From the NCBI GenBank assembly GCA_030679035.1, contig JAUXTH010000150.1:20132-84131 (forward strand): a stretch of DNA of 64,000 bases, read 5' to 3'. Origin of the DNA: Methylobacter sp. Its GTDB lineage: Bacteria > Pseudomonadota > Gammaproteobacteria > Methylococcales > Methylomonadaceae. The translations under genes and the position numbers were made by a program. The first letter of the stretch is position 1, and every line of letters starts with the position of its first letter. Under the pieces are notes generated by a model. That model was not told the DNA's origin and made no database searches. It saw nothing but the letters and a program-made list of their open reading frames with translations. Below, in pieces: positions 26,235-38,652 of the stretch.

Positions 26235-26269
26235 AAAAACGGGCGCACAATGAATGTGCGCCCGTTTTT
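26235..26269. terminator. Strong intrinsic terminator after amtB copy 2
   Basis: AAAAACGGGCGCACA (26235-26249) is perfectly complementary to 26255-26269 around ATGAA, with A and T runs at both ends. It separates the two glnK-amtB modules on the minus strand. Confidence 0.9.
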
Positions 26270-26296
26270 GCGGAAAACTTTATCTTCGAGGTTAAA

Positions 26297-27694
26297 TCAA
26301 CTGTGATAAGCCGTTTCCCCATGTTCGGAAACATCAAGACCTATACGTTCAATCTCCTCGCTAACCCTCAGTCCGATCGTCATATCCACGATCTTGTAAG
26401 CTATAAAAGATACCGCGCCGGACCAGACGATACAGATCCCCACGCCCCAGGCTTGACTTGTGATTTGCCCGATCATGCTGTATTCGGCCACGCCGCCCGC
26501 TACATAATCCCAGACGCCGGTGCCGCCCAGCGACGGGCTGGCGACGATGCCTGTACCCAATGCACCGAGAACTCCGCCTACGCCGTGGACGCCGAAAGCA
26601 TCCAAAGAATCGTCATAACCTAAAGCCGTTTTCAGCATAGTCACCGACCAGAAACAAACCGCACCGGCAGCGAGCCCTAAGAAAATAGCGCCCATAGGAC
26701 CTGACCAGCCGCAGGCAGGCGTAATCGCAACAAGGCCTGCAATCGCGCCGGAAGCGCCGCCCAACATGCTGGGCTTGCCGCGCAACAGCCATTCCGCGCC
26801 TATCCAGGCAAGAGTCGCCGCCGCGCTGGCCAATAAGGTATTTACAAAGACCAAAGCGGCAAGGCCGTTGGCTTCCAGGTTGGAGCCGACGTTAAAACCG
26901 AACCAGCCTACCCATAACAGGGAAGCGCCGATCATGGTCATGGTGACGCTATGCGGCGCAAGCGATTCCTTTCTGTATCCGATACGCTTGCCTATCATCA
27001 AGCAACCCACTAAGCCTGCGATACCGGCATTGATATGTACGACCGTGCCACCGGCAAAATCCAGCGCACCTTTTTGGAACAAGAATCCCGCCGTAGCGCC
27101 GGCCGCTTCAGCAGCCGATGCATCGGTATAGGCGTCGGGACCTGCCCAATACCAGACCATGTGTGCCATCGGCAGGTAGGAGAACGTAAACCAGATGAAC
27201 ATGAACAACAATACCGCTGAAAACTTAACCCGCTCGGCGAAGGCGCCGATAATCAGCGCCGGCGTAATGGCGGAGAAAGTAAGCTGGAATGCAACGTAGA
27301 TATACTCAGGGACGTAAACACCCTTACTGAAAGTGGCTGCAAGCGATTCCGGCGTGATTCCTTTAAGGAACAGTTTGCTGAAACCGCCGAAGAACGCATT
27401 ACCCTCGGTAAACGCGATGCTGTAGCCGTAAATCGCCCACAAGATGGCCATCATCGAAAAAATCACGAATACCTGCATCAACACGGACAGCATATTCTTG
27501 GCGCGCACCATGCCGCCGTAAAACAGCGCCAATCCGGGTATGACCATCAGGATGACCAGCACTGTCGCGACAATCATCCAAGCGGTATCGCCTTTGTCGG
27601 CTGTCGGTGGTACAGCCGCCGCAGTTTCCGCGAATGAAAGTCCTGAAAAACCCAGCAAAGCAAGCAGGGCGAAGGTAGTTAAAAGTTGTTTCAT
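26297..27694 (-). CDS. amtB: Ammonium channel AmtB (copy 2)
   Basis: The 465-residue channel starts at the ATG at 27694 after AGGGGGA, giving a clear signal peptide (LTTFALLALLGFSGLSFAE). Conserved pore elements include FYGGMVRAKNMLSVLMQVFV, GGTVVHINAGIAGLVGCLMI and DAFGVHGVGGVLGALGTGIV, with both twin His residues. A longer periplasmic loop (PDAYTDASAAEAAGATAGFL) distinguishes it from copy 1. It is 13 bases downstream of its own glnK and ends at a strong terminator. Ammonium uptake under nitrogen limitation is the expected role. Confidence 0.95.
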   Translation of the reverse strand: MKQLLTTFALLALLGFSGLSFAETAAAVPPTADKGDTAWMIVATVLVILMVIPGLALFYGGMVRAKNMLSVLMQVFVIFSMMAILWAIYGYSIAFTEGNAFFGGFSKLFLKGITPESLAATFSKGVYVPEYIYVAFQLTFSAITPALIIGAFAERVKFSAVLLFMFIWFTFSYLPMAHMVWYWAGPDAYTDASAAEAAGATAGFLFQKGALDFAGGTVVHINAGIAGLVGCLMIGKRIGYRKESLAPHSVTMTMIGASLLWVGWFGFNVGSNLEANGLAALVFVNTLLASAAATLAWIGAEWLLRGKPSMLGGASGAIAGLVAITPACGWSGPMGAIFLGLAAGAVCFWSVTMLKTALGYDDSLDAFGVHGVGGVLGALGTGIVASPSLGGTGVWDYVAGGVAEYSMIGQITSQAWGVGICIVWSGAVSFIAYKIVDMTIGLRVSEEIERIGLDVSEHGETAYHS

Positions 27695-27707
27695 AGTTCC
27701 CCCTAGA

Positions 27708-28061
<354 letters not shown>

Positions 28062-28066
28062 TTAAA

Positions 28067-28411
28067 TTAATGACTCAATGTTCTGTGCATCGTGGCCATA
28101 CTTAGATTCGCCTCGGCGGCTTTTTCATAAGCATTAATCAGCGCCTCGCAATGTGCTTTAAAGTCTTGCGCCTGTCTGCCGTATAAATAGCTTTTGGCTT
28201 GATACTGGGTGAGAAGTTTCTTGTGTTCATCAACCTTGGCCTGCATTTCTGCCGCCGCCCCTTCGTAGTGCTCAGCCAATGCTTCATGATCGGCCTTGGA
28301 ATTTGCGTTTTGTACAGCCTCGCTCATATCCATAGGATGAGGATTGGTGCCTTCGCAGCCATTCAGCGAGGCCAGTGTCAGGATCAAGGTGATAAGTAAT
28401 TTAATTTTCAT
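28067..28411 (-). CDS. Small predicted lipoprotein upstream of glnK
   Basis: The 114-residue protein has a lipoprotein signal peptide (LLITLILTLASLNGC, lipobox LNGC) and a mostly helical, charged mature part with HYEGAAAEMQAKVDEHKKLL, suggesting a coiled-coil periplasmic protein. I do not recognise a named family. Its place between the porin and glnK-amtB suggests a role at the envelope during ammonium limitation, but there is no direct evidence for a function. Confidence 0.75.
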   Translation of the reverse strand: MKIKLLITLILTLASLNGCEGTNPHPMDMSEAVQNANSKADHEALAEHYEGAAAEMQAKVDEHKKLLTQYQAKSYLYGRQAQDFKAHCEALINAYEKAAEANLSMATMHRTLSH

Positions 28412-28472
28412 AGGTTTTCTCTACCGTTTTTGTTGGTTCGGAATCAAAAGTGCAATTCTGGATATTTTGATT

Positions 28473-29855
28473 TTAAAAGTTAACGTTGAAATCGCTAGAG
28501 AACAGGAATTGACTATCCCTGTTGTTATTACCGAAAGGTAGATACCGATTGCTGCCGTTTGCTTGTACTCCATCCGCCCAGTCATAACGAACATTCGGGC
28601 GAATATTCAGCCATTTCACCGGCTTCCAGTTCACACCCGCCGTGATTCCGTAATAGCTGGCGCCGCTGCCAAAATTACTGCCGCTATAGTTGCTATTCAG
28701 GCCGCCACTGGCGTAACTGTCCAGTCCATTACTGGAAGCTGCTGATACTCTCATCGGAGACCAGACCCTGAAACCGTTTTGATCGCGGAACCATTCGGTA
28801 CGAATACCGGCGGTCAGGTTATCCTTGATGTCATAGGTTAAATGCATGTTGAGGCCATACCATTCGGTATCTGTAGAAGCGTTATTTATTAAAACGCCAT
28901 TTGCGTAGCCATGATCATGCTGTAGCATCAGATGGGTTTTATCGGTGATATTATGTTTGAGCACGATGCTGTACAGGCCCCATTTTTTACTGCTCTGTTC
29001 AGAAGTAGATCCAAAGGTGCCACTGATATTGGCTGAAGTATTCTTATCATCGCTGGTCCAGGTGGTACCGGCCAAGCCGCCCCAGTTGCCTAATTGTTTG
29101 TTGAAGCCGCCATCCCAACCGCCGGTCGCACTGCCGGTGGTCGCGCCGCCCATAACCGCCCAGTTCTTATCGACGGTATAGTTACCCATCACGCCGGTAT
29201 GGGTGAACGGTTCGCCATATTGCATGGTGTAAGCGTGGGTATAGAAAAAGTTATCCGGTGCAGGAACGGTCTCGTAACCAATCGGCGTATAAAAGTGACC
29301 AGCCTTGATATTCAAACCATTGCCGATAGGCGCATAAGCCTCTGCATAAGCCTGTGGTAGTGCAATGTCGTAAAAACGGTTGCTCTCGCTGCCAAGTAAA
29401 TTAAGATCCCAATTGCCTCGATCTTTGGCAAGTCCGCTATTCACATCGAGTGCGGGGACGCCGTAAGCCTGGGTAAAAATAGAATCAGTACCGAACATCG
29501 CATCAACACGTCCGCCGAAGTCCCATGCATCGCCTTCTGCGGCCACCGCGCGTTGCGCGAATATGTTTAATTGATTCAACTGGAATTCGCCGGAACGATC
29601 AGCGAAAGTAACCGGGCCGTTGAAGTTGTTATCCGGACTTGCCGCGTTGTAGGTGATTCCCGCGTTGGCCCAGCCGCCAATTTTCAAGCCAAGATCTTTC
29701 ATGAACTTGCTTTCGTTGGGGTCTCCTACCGTTTCGAGCAAAGTGCTGGCTTCGGTCAAGCTTTTCGCCTGCGCTACACCAAAAACAGAAACCAGCGCTA
29801 TGCCAAAAACTAAGGGCTTTAGCTTGAAACGATTATTGTTTATATGGTTTTTCAT
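28473..29855 (-). CDS. Outer-membrane beta-barrel porin (OmpL-like, BBP2 type)
   Basis: The 460-residue protein has a signal peptide (PLVFGIALVSVFGVAQAKS), a short helical start, and then the barrel with GGWANAGITYNAASPDNNFN, FTHTGVMGNYTVDKNWAVMG and a C-terminal FSSDFNVNF ending in Phe. The layout fits the putative beta-barrel porin-2 family. It is the first gene of a likely transcript running into the lipoprotein, glnK and amtB copy 2, and it has a sigma-54 promoter 55 bases ahead of the start, so it is probably induced under nitrogen limitation to admit a nitrogen solute. Confidence 0.8.
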   Translation of the reverse strand: MKNHINNNRFKLKPLVFGIALVSVFGVAQAKSLTEASTLLETVGDPNESKFMKDLGLKIGGWANAGITYNAASPDNNFNGPVTFADRSGEFQLNQLNIFAQRAVAAEGDAWDFGGRVDAMFGTDSIFTQAYGVPALDVNSGLAKDRGNWDLNLLGSESNRFYDIALPQAYAEAYAPIGNGLNIKAGHFYTPIGYETVPAPDNFFYTHAYTMQYGEPFTHTGVMGNYTVDKNWAVMGGATTGSATGGWDGGFNKQLGNWGGLAGTTWTSDDKNTSANISGTFGSTSEQSSKKWGLYSIVLKHNITDKTHLMLQHDHGYANGVLINNASTDTEWYGLNMHLTYDIKDNLTAGIRTEWFRDQNGFRVWSPMRVSAASSNGLDSYASGGLNSNYSGSNFGSGASYYGITAGVNWKPVKWLNIRPNVRYDWADGVQANGSNRYLPFGNNNRDSQFLFSSDFNVNF

Positions 29856-29910
29856 GATTAAAGATCCTTAACTTAAATTGAACTTAAGACAAAATGCCTA
29901 AACAAACCAA

Positions 29911-29926
29911 AGCAAGTAAAATGCCA
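29911..29926 (-). promoter_or_regulatory. Sigma-54 promoter of the porin-glnK-amtB group
   Basis: On the minus strand the sequence is TGGCATTTTACTTGCT, with GG at 29925-29924 and GC at 29913-29912 and the correct ten-base spacing. The transcript would begin near 29900. Confidence 0.7.
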
Positions 29927-30076
29927 ACTGCATTTGCGCTATGGGTTGCAAAGGGATGATCTTGAATATATGAATTAAACTTATTTATTTTCAATGGGTT
30001 GAAATACAAAAATAGAAGACGGGGCATTCAAAGCCCCTGATAAGCATCAGGTTGATGCAGCAAAGCAGAAACAATT

Positions 30077-30093
30077 TGCACAACTATTGGGCA
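30077..30093. promoter_or_regulatory. Weak NtrC-like site between the porin and glnA
   Basis: TGCACAACTATTGGGCA matches the NtrC consensus with three mismatches. A further TGCACC half-site lies at 30108-30113. They could serve the porin promoter about 150 bases away. No sigma-54 promoter was found for glnA itself. Confidence 0.3.
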
Positions 30094-30271
30094 ATCCTAA
30101 TTATCGCTGCACCATAACTAGGCGCTGGTTATCATTGTCATCCTCGCGCTAGAAAAGGTAGATTATCCAGTCCCGTTTTTTTAGTGGCTAATTCAGCAAA
30201 AAAAATGGTATCGTTACCCCGTTTGGCATAAAACACAGATTCCATATAACCCATCTCAGGAGACAAAATAA

Positions 30272-31681
30272 ATGTCTGCAGCAAAAGTACTTAAATTGAT
30301 CAAGGAAAACGACGTAAAATTCGTCGATTTTCGTTTTTGTGACACCCGCGGTAAAGAACAACACGTAACATTCCCTGCTCATTCTATTGATGAAGATACC
30401 TTTGAAGAAGGCAACATGTTTGACGGTTCTTCAGTTGCCGGCTGGAAACACATCAATGAATCAGACATGATTTTGATGCCTGATCCATCTACAGCGGTTA
30501 TGGATCCGTTCTTTGATGACAACACTTTAATCTTGCGTTGCGATATTATTGAGCCTAAAAACATGCAAGGTTACGAACGCGACCCGCGTTCTATCGCCAA
30601 ACGCGCAGAAGCCTATTTGAAATCAACCGGTATTGCAGACACTGCATTCTTCGGTCCCGAAAACGAATTCTTTATCTTTGACGATGTCCGTTGGGGCACC
30701 GATATGAGCGGTTCTTTCTACAAAGTCGATTCAGAAGAAGCGGGCTGGAACTCAGAAAAAGTTTATCCAGACGGCAACACCGGTCACCGTCCAGGTGTTA
30801 AAGGCGGCTATTTTCCTGTGCCTCCAGTCGATTCTTTCCAAGACATGCGTTCTGCAATGTGCTTAACGCTGGAAGAAATGGGCATGATCACTGAAGTTCA
30901 CCATCACGAAGTAGCAACTGCAGGTCAGTGCGAAATCGGCGTGAAGTTCAACACACTGGTTAAAAAAGCCGACGAAGTTCTGGAACTGAAATATGTCGTT
31001 GCCAACATTGCGCATGCATACGGCAAAACAGCGACTTTCATGCCTAAGCCTTTAGTTGGCGACAACGGCAGCGGTATGCATGTACACCAATCTTTAGCTA
31101 AAGACGGCGTTAACCTGTTCACTGGCGATTTGTACGGCGGCTTGTCTGAAACAGCACTGTTCTACATCGGCGGTATCATCAAACACGCTAAAGCATTGAA
31201 CGCTTTCACCAACTCATCAACCAACAGCTACAAGCGTCTGGTGCCAGGTTTTGAAGCGCCCGTTATGTTGGCTTACTCCGCACGTAACCGTTCAGCTTCT
31301 ATCCGTATTCCTTTTGTTAACAACCCAAAAGGTCGTCGTATCGAAGTTCGTTTCCCTGATTCAACTGCGAACCCTTATCTGGCGTTCTCAGCCATGATGA
31401 TGGCCGGTTTGGACGGCATTCAAAACAAAATCCATCCTGGCGATGCTATGGATAAAGATTTGTATGACTTGCCTGCTGAAGAAGCGAGAAACATCCCGCA
31501 AGTTTGCCACTCATTCGACCAAGCGCTGGACTCTCTGGACAATGACCGTGAATTCTTGACACGCGGCGGTGTTTTCACTGACGATGCTATCGACGGTTTT
31601 ATTGCATTGAAAATGGAAGAAGTGACTCGTCTTCGTATGAGCACTCATCCAGCTGAATACGATATGTACTACAGCTTGTAA
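30272..31681 (+). CDS. glnA: Glutamine synthetase, type I
   Basis: The 469-residue enzyme makes glutamine from glutamate, ammonium and ATP. It shows the beta-grasp start ([20 protein letters not shown]), the catalytic blocks [34 protein letters not shown] and [28 protein letters not shown], and the adenylylation site DLYDLPAEE, so it is regulated by adenylylation like the enterobacterial enzyme. The ATG follows AGGAGA. Codon choice is more biased than in neighbours (CGT, AAC, GGC), consistent with high expression. A terminator follows at 31712. Confidence 0.97.
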   Translation: MSAAKVLKLIKENDVKFVDFRFCDTRGKEQHVTFPAHSIDEDTFEEGNMFDGSSVAGWKHINESDMILMPDPSTAVMDPFFDDNTLILRCDIIEPKNMQGYERDPRSIAKRAEAYLKSTGIADTAFFGPENEFFIFDDVRWGTDMSGSFYKVDSEEAGWNSEKVYPDGNTGHRPGVKGGYFPVPPVDSFQDMRSAMCLTLEEMGMITEVHHHEVATAGQCEIGVKFNTLVKKADEVLELKYVVANIAHAYGKTATFMPKPLVGDNGSGMHVHQSLAKDGVNLFTGDLYGGLSETALFYIGGIIKHAKALNAFTNSSTNSYKRLVPGFEAPVMLAYSARNRSASIRIPFVNNPKGRRIEVRFPDSTANPYLAFSAMMMAGLDGIQNKIHPGDAMDKDLYDLPAEEARNIPQVCHSFDQALDSLDNDREFLTRGGVFTDDAIDGFIALKMEEVTRLRMSTHPAEYDMYYSL

Positions 31682-31711
31682 GCTTGATCAAAACCGATTA
31701 GGTTGACTAAG

Positions 31712-31746
31712 AACCCCGCAAGTTATCTGACTTAGCGGGGTTTTTT
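31712..31746 (+). terminator. Terminator of glnA
   Basis: AACCCCGC (31712-31719) pairs with GCGGGGTT (31735-31742), with AAG/CTT extending the stem inward and six T residues at 31741-31746. Confidence 0.9.
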
Positions 31747-31852
31747 ATGGCTAATTATTATCAGTATAAGTTCGGTAGAGTAAATATTCTCATTGCGCTC
31801 AGGTCAACTGTGCGCATGATAAACCCCGCCAAAGTCAGGCAGGTATAAACAA

Positions 31853-35098
<3,246 letters not shown>

Positions 35099-35107
35099 GG
35101 ATCAGTC

Positions 35108-36202
35108 ATGCCTACATCAGCAAACAAGCGTTCCACCATTTTGGTTGTGGATGATACGCCTGCCAACCTGACCTTGCTCGCCAATCTGCTTAAGGAGCAA
35201 TACCGCATCAAGGTGGCCAACAATGGCATTAAGGCTCTTGAGCTGGCGGCCGCCGCGCCGCCGGATCTGGTGCTGCTTGATATCATGATGCCGGAGATGG
35301 ACGGCTATGAAGTGTGTCGCCGCTTGAAGCTGGACGAAGCGACACGCAAAGTGCCGGTGATTTTTCTGACCGCAAAGACCGAAGTTGAAGATGAGGAGTT
35401 GGGCTTTTCGGTTGGCGCGGTGGATTTTATTCACAAGCCGATCAGTCCGCCTATTGTCGCGGCGCGAGTCAAAATACACCTGGAAATCAAGTCCTGGCAT
35501 GACTTCCTGCAAGACCAAAATGCCTGGCTGCAAAAGCAAGTGGAAAAGCGGCTGTCGGAAATCAATCACATGCAGGATGCTTCGATCTGCGTGATGGTGT
35601 CGTTGGCGGAATTTCGTGACGAAAGTACTGGCAACCACATTCGCCGCACCCAGGAATGTGTGCGTATGCTGGCCCTGGAGCTGGCCAAATTGCCGCATTA
35701 CAGTGAGCTGTTGACGCCTAGCTATATCGAGCTGATGAGCAAATCAGCGCCTTTGCACGACGTAGGCAAGATCGCCATACCTGACCACATCCTGTTGAAG
35801 CCGGGCAAACACACTCCGGAAGAATTCGCCATTATGAAAACCCATGCCCAGCGCGGCTACGACATGCTTAAACGGGCTGGCGATCATATGGGCGAGCAGG
35901 GTGAATTTCTGACTCTGGCGATGGAGATCGCCGGCTGTCACCATGAAAAGTGGGATGGCTCAGGCTATCCCAACGGGCTGGTCGGGGATTCAATACCGCT
36001 GTCGGCCAGGCTAATGGCTGTCGCCGATGTATTTGATGCGCTGCTTGCCCGCCGCCCCTACAAGGAACCCATGAGTATCGCGCAAGCGACGGCGATCATC
36101 ATGGAAGGGAAGGGCAAGCACTTCGACCCTGAGGTGGTGGAGGCATTCGTGGTGATTCATGATGACCTCAAGCGTATGGCCATCCAGTGGGCTGATGGCT
36201 AA
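35108..36202 (+). CDS. HD-GYP response regulator (RpfG-like)
   Basis: The 364-residue cytoplasmic protein has a receiver domain (STILVVDDTPANLTLLANLL, phosphoacceptor in LVLLDIMMPEMDGYEVCRRL) and a C-terminal HD-GYP domain with HIRRTQECVRML, APLHDVGKIAIPDHILLKPG and HHEKWDGSGYPNGLVGDSIP. HD-GYP enzymes hydrolyse c-di-GMP, so phosphorylation by the upstream hybrid kinase should change c-di-GMP levels. The start follows AAGGATC and lies nine bases after the kinase stop, a two-gene operon. The 36203-36487 gap downstream shows only a GCATAG/CTATGC hairpin at 36403-36419. Confidence 0.93.
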   Translation: MPTSANKRSTILVVDDTPANLTLLANLLKEQYRIKVANNGIKALELAAAAPPDLVLLDIMMPEMDGYEVCRRLKLDEATRKVPVIFLTAKTEVEDEELGFSVGAVDFIHKPISPPIVAARVKIHLEIKSWHDFLQDQNAWLQKQVEKRLSEINHMQDASICVMVSLAEFRDESTGNHIRRTQECVRMLALELAKLPHYSELLTPSYIELMSKSAPLHDVGKIAIPDHILLKPGKHTPEEFAIMKTHAQRGYDMLKRAGDHMGEQGEFLTLAMEIAGCHHEKWDGSGYPNGLVGDSIPLSARLMAVADVFDALLARRPYKEPMSIAQATAIIMEGKGKHFDPEVVEAFVVIHDDLKRMAIQWADG

Positions 36203-36487
36203 TGGGTTTTCTTGAGCGGTAAATCCCGTCCAAATGTTTACATGCTCTTAGGACACTGTGCACGTTATGCCAATCGATCAAAGCCGAAGCCCTTTTCTTC
36301 GCGTCGTGGTGATGTTTACCTTAAACTGATTTTTGCTGCCTGATACGAGAGCATTTCTACCAAATTGCAAACAATGTCTCTTTTAGAGGATAATATGCGG
36401 CTATGCATAGCTTTACTATGCTTTTGATTGCCCCGTAACACGCCATACGCTCAATATAGAGCCGGTATGCAAGCTTTGGAATACGCT

Positions 36488-37885
36488 ATGAAAAAGACCA
36501 TGTACGAAAAAATCTGGGACAGCCATCTTGTCGTTGACGAGGCAGGACAAGCTCCCTTGCTTTATGTTGATAGACATTTGATGCATGAAGTCACCAGCCC
36601 ACAGGCCTTTGAAGGTCTGCGTTTGTCCGGTCGCAAGGTGCGCAATCCGCACAGCATTCTTGCCACGATGGATCACTGCGTACCGACCAAAAATCGCAAC
36701 CTGCCGATTGCTGACCCCATTGCTAAAAAGCAGATAGAAACCATGGCTGAAAACTGCCGCGTGAACGGCCTGAAGCTGTATGACATGACTGACCCGAACA
36801 ACGGTGTGATTCATGTTGTTGTGCCTGAGCATGGCTTTGTTCATCCCGGCATGGTGGTGGTGTGCGGCGACAGTCATACCGCGACGCATGGCGCTTTCGG
36901 CGCGCTGGCCTTCGGTATCGGAACTTCCGAGGTCGAGCATGTGATGGCGACCCAAACGCTGCCGCAGAAAAAATCCAAAACCATGCAGGTGGTGGTTAAT
37001 GGCTCGTTATCCAAATTCGCTTCTGCAAAAGATATTGCCTTGGCAATTACCGGCAAAATCGGCACGGCGGGCGGTACCGGCTATGTAATCGAATATACCG
37101 GTTCGGCGATCAGGGAACTGTCGATGGAAGGCCGGATGACGCTGTGCAACATGGCGATTGAAGCCGGAGCCAGGGCAGGGCTGGTTGCTCCAGACGAAAA
37201 AACTTACGAATATATTAAAGGACGCGAGTTTGCGCCATCCGGTCAATACTGGGATCAGGCGCTGGCTTACTGGAAGAGCCTGCCCAGCGATGAAGGCGCG
37301 GTGTTTGATGCAACCGTCACACTGGATGCGGCCGATATTGCCCCGCAAGTTTCTTGGGGAACGTCGCCGGAACAAGTGGTTGGCGTCGACAGCGTTGTGC
37401 CTGCACCGGAAAGCTTTAGCGATGAAATAAAACGCCAAGCCTGTGAAAACGCCTTGGCCTATATGGGCTTAACGCCGAACACCAAAATCACCGACATTCC
37501 GATAGATTATGTTTTTATCGGCTCTTGCACCAACGGCCGTATCGAAGATTTCAGGATCGCCGCCGAAATGGCAAAAGGCACAAAGGTTGCAACAGGCGTC
37601 ACCGCGATTGCAGTCCCAGGCTCTTATCACGTCAAGAAGCAGGCTGAAGAAGAGGGCTTGGATAAAATCTTTATCGATGCCGGCTGGGAATGGCGCGAAC
37701 CCGGATGCTCCATGTGTCTGGCGATGAATGGCGATGAATTGACCAAAGGCCAACGTAGCGCTTCGACTTCAAACCGCAATTTTGAAGGTCGTCAGGGCAA
37801 AGGCGGACGCACGCACCTGGTTTCGCCTGCAATGGCGGCGGCCGCAGCGGCGGCAGGCCATTTTGTCGATATTCGCAAACTATAA
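36488..37885 (+). CDS. leuC: 3-isopropylmalate dehydratase large subunit
   Basis: The 465-residue aconitase-family subunit isomerises 2- to 3-isopropylmalate in leucine synthesis (and citramalate in the pyruvate route to isoleucine). The [4Fe-4S] ligands are in [13 protein letters not shown] and GCSMCLAMN, with [20 protein letters not shown] nearby. The start at 36488 ([16 protein letters not shown]) is chosen over an in-frame ATG at 36428 because it matches the family N-terminus and has GGAAT ahead. LeuD follows after 14 bases. Confidence 0.95.
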   Translation: MKKTMYEKIWDSHLVVDEAGQAPLLYVDRHLMHEVTSPQAFEGLRLSGRKVRNPHSILATMDHCVPTKNRNLPIADPIAKKQIETMAENCRVNGLKLYDMTDPNNGVIHVVVPEHGFVHPGMVVVCGDSHTATHGAFGALAFGIGTSEVEHVMATQTLPQKKSKTMQVVVNGSLSKFASAKDIALAITGKIGTAGGTGYVIEYTGSAIRELSMEGRMTLCNMAIEAGARAGLVAPDEKTYEYIKGREFAPSGQYWDQALAYWKSLPSDEGAVFDATVTLDAADIAPQVSWGTSPEQVVGVDSVVPAPESFSDEIKRQACENALAYMGLTPNTKITDIPIDYVFIGSCTNGRIEDFRIAAEMAKGTKVATGVTAIAVPGSYHVKKQAEEEGLDKIFIDAGWEWREPGCSMCLAMNGDELTKGQRSASTSNRNFEGRQGKGGRTHLVSPAMAAAAAAAGHFVDIRKL

Positions 37886-37899
37886 GATCGGAAAGAATT

Positions 37900-38511
37900 A
37901 TGGAACCGTACAAAAAACATGAAAGTATCGCGGCATTGATGAACCGCAGCAATGTCGATACCGACCAGATTATCCCCAAGCAGTTCCTGAAAAAAGTGGA
38001 ACGCAGCGGCTTTGGTCAGCACCTTTTTCACGATTGGCGTTTTAACGACGACGGCAGCGACAACCCGGAATTCGAGTTGAACAAGCCTGCGTTCAAAGGC
38101 GCTAAAATCCTGGTGGCTGGCGACAACTTCGGTTGCGGCTCGTCACGGGAACATGCGCCCTGGGCGATTGCCGACTATGGTTTTAACACCATTATTTCCA
38201 CCAGCTATGCCGATATTTTCTATAACAACTGTTTTAAAAACGGCATCCTGGCGATCAAAGTCGATAAAGCTCAGTTGGACAAATTGATGGCCGAAATTGC
38301 CGCCAACGAAGGCGTGCGCTTTGTCGTTGATCTTGAAAACCAGCAGGTAACCACGCCCGGCGGCAATGGTTTTAGCTTTGAGATCGACCCGTTCCGCAAA
38401 GGCAACCTGTTGAGCGGACTGGATGACATCGGCTTGACCTTAAAGCATGTCGATAAGATTACGGAGTACGAGCAGCAGCACAAGAAAAACTATCCTTGGC
38501 TCTGGGCTTAA
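37900..38511 (+). CDS. leuD: 3-isopropylmalate dehydratase small subunit
   Basis: The 203-residue swivel subunit completes the LeuCD enzyme. It has NVDTDQIIPKQFLKKVERSG, AGDNFGCGSSREHAPWAIAD and a C-terminal helix, all standard. The ATG follows GGAAAG. It is in one operon with leuC; downstream comes a REP-type repeat before the synthase gene. No leuB lies here. Confidence 0.95.
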   Translation: MEPYKKHESIAALMNRSNVDTDQIIPKQFLKKVERSGFGQHLFHDWRFNDDGSDNPEFELNKPAFKGAKILVAGDNFGCGSSREHAPWAIADYGFNTIISTSYADIFYNNCFKNGILAIKVDKAQLDKLMAEIAANEGVRFVVDLENQQVTTPGGNGFSFEIDPFRKGNLLSGLDDIGLTLKHVDKITEYEQQHKKNYPWLWA

Positions 38512-38526
38512 GCATTTCGCCTCTTT

Positions 38527-38617
38527 ACGCTAGTTCCCAAGCTGGAAGCTTGGGAACTAGCGTAAACACAGGACGCAGTGCGTCCACCTGCGTTCCCACG
38601 CAGCGCGTGGAAACGAG
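38527..38617. repeat. REP/BIME-like repeat between leuD and the synthase gene
   Basis: ACGCTAGTTCCCAAGC (38527-38542) is perfectly complementary to 38548-38563. It is followed by GGACGCAGTGCGTCC and by CGTTCCCACGC-AGCGCGTGGAAACG (38591-38617). The last part is the RAYT-linked family found at 261-373 and 10.7-11.4 kb. Confidence 0.75.
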
Positions 38618-38652
38618 ATAACCTGCTTACATTGAGAACACAGGCAACAATC

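Noticed and set aside
30223..30250. TTGGCA-N16-TATAAC as a sigma-70 promoter of glnA
   Set aside because: The transcript would start only about 15 bases before the ATG, inside the ribosome binding site, so the match is probably chance.
36403..36419. GCATAG/CTATGC hairpin followed by four T as a leuC attenuator
   Set aside because: The stem is short and AT-rich, the T-tract is minimal, and no leader peptide with leucine codons is visible.
38578..38652. N-terminal extension of the LeuA-like synthase from an upstream ATG
   Set aside because: The extra residues are translated from a REP repeat; family homology begins at the ATG at 38653.
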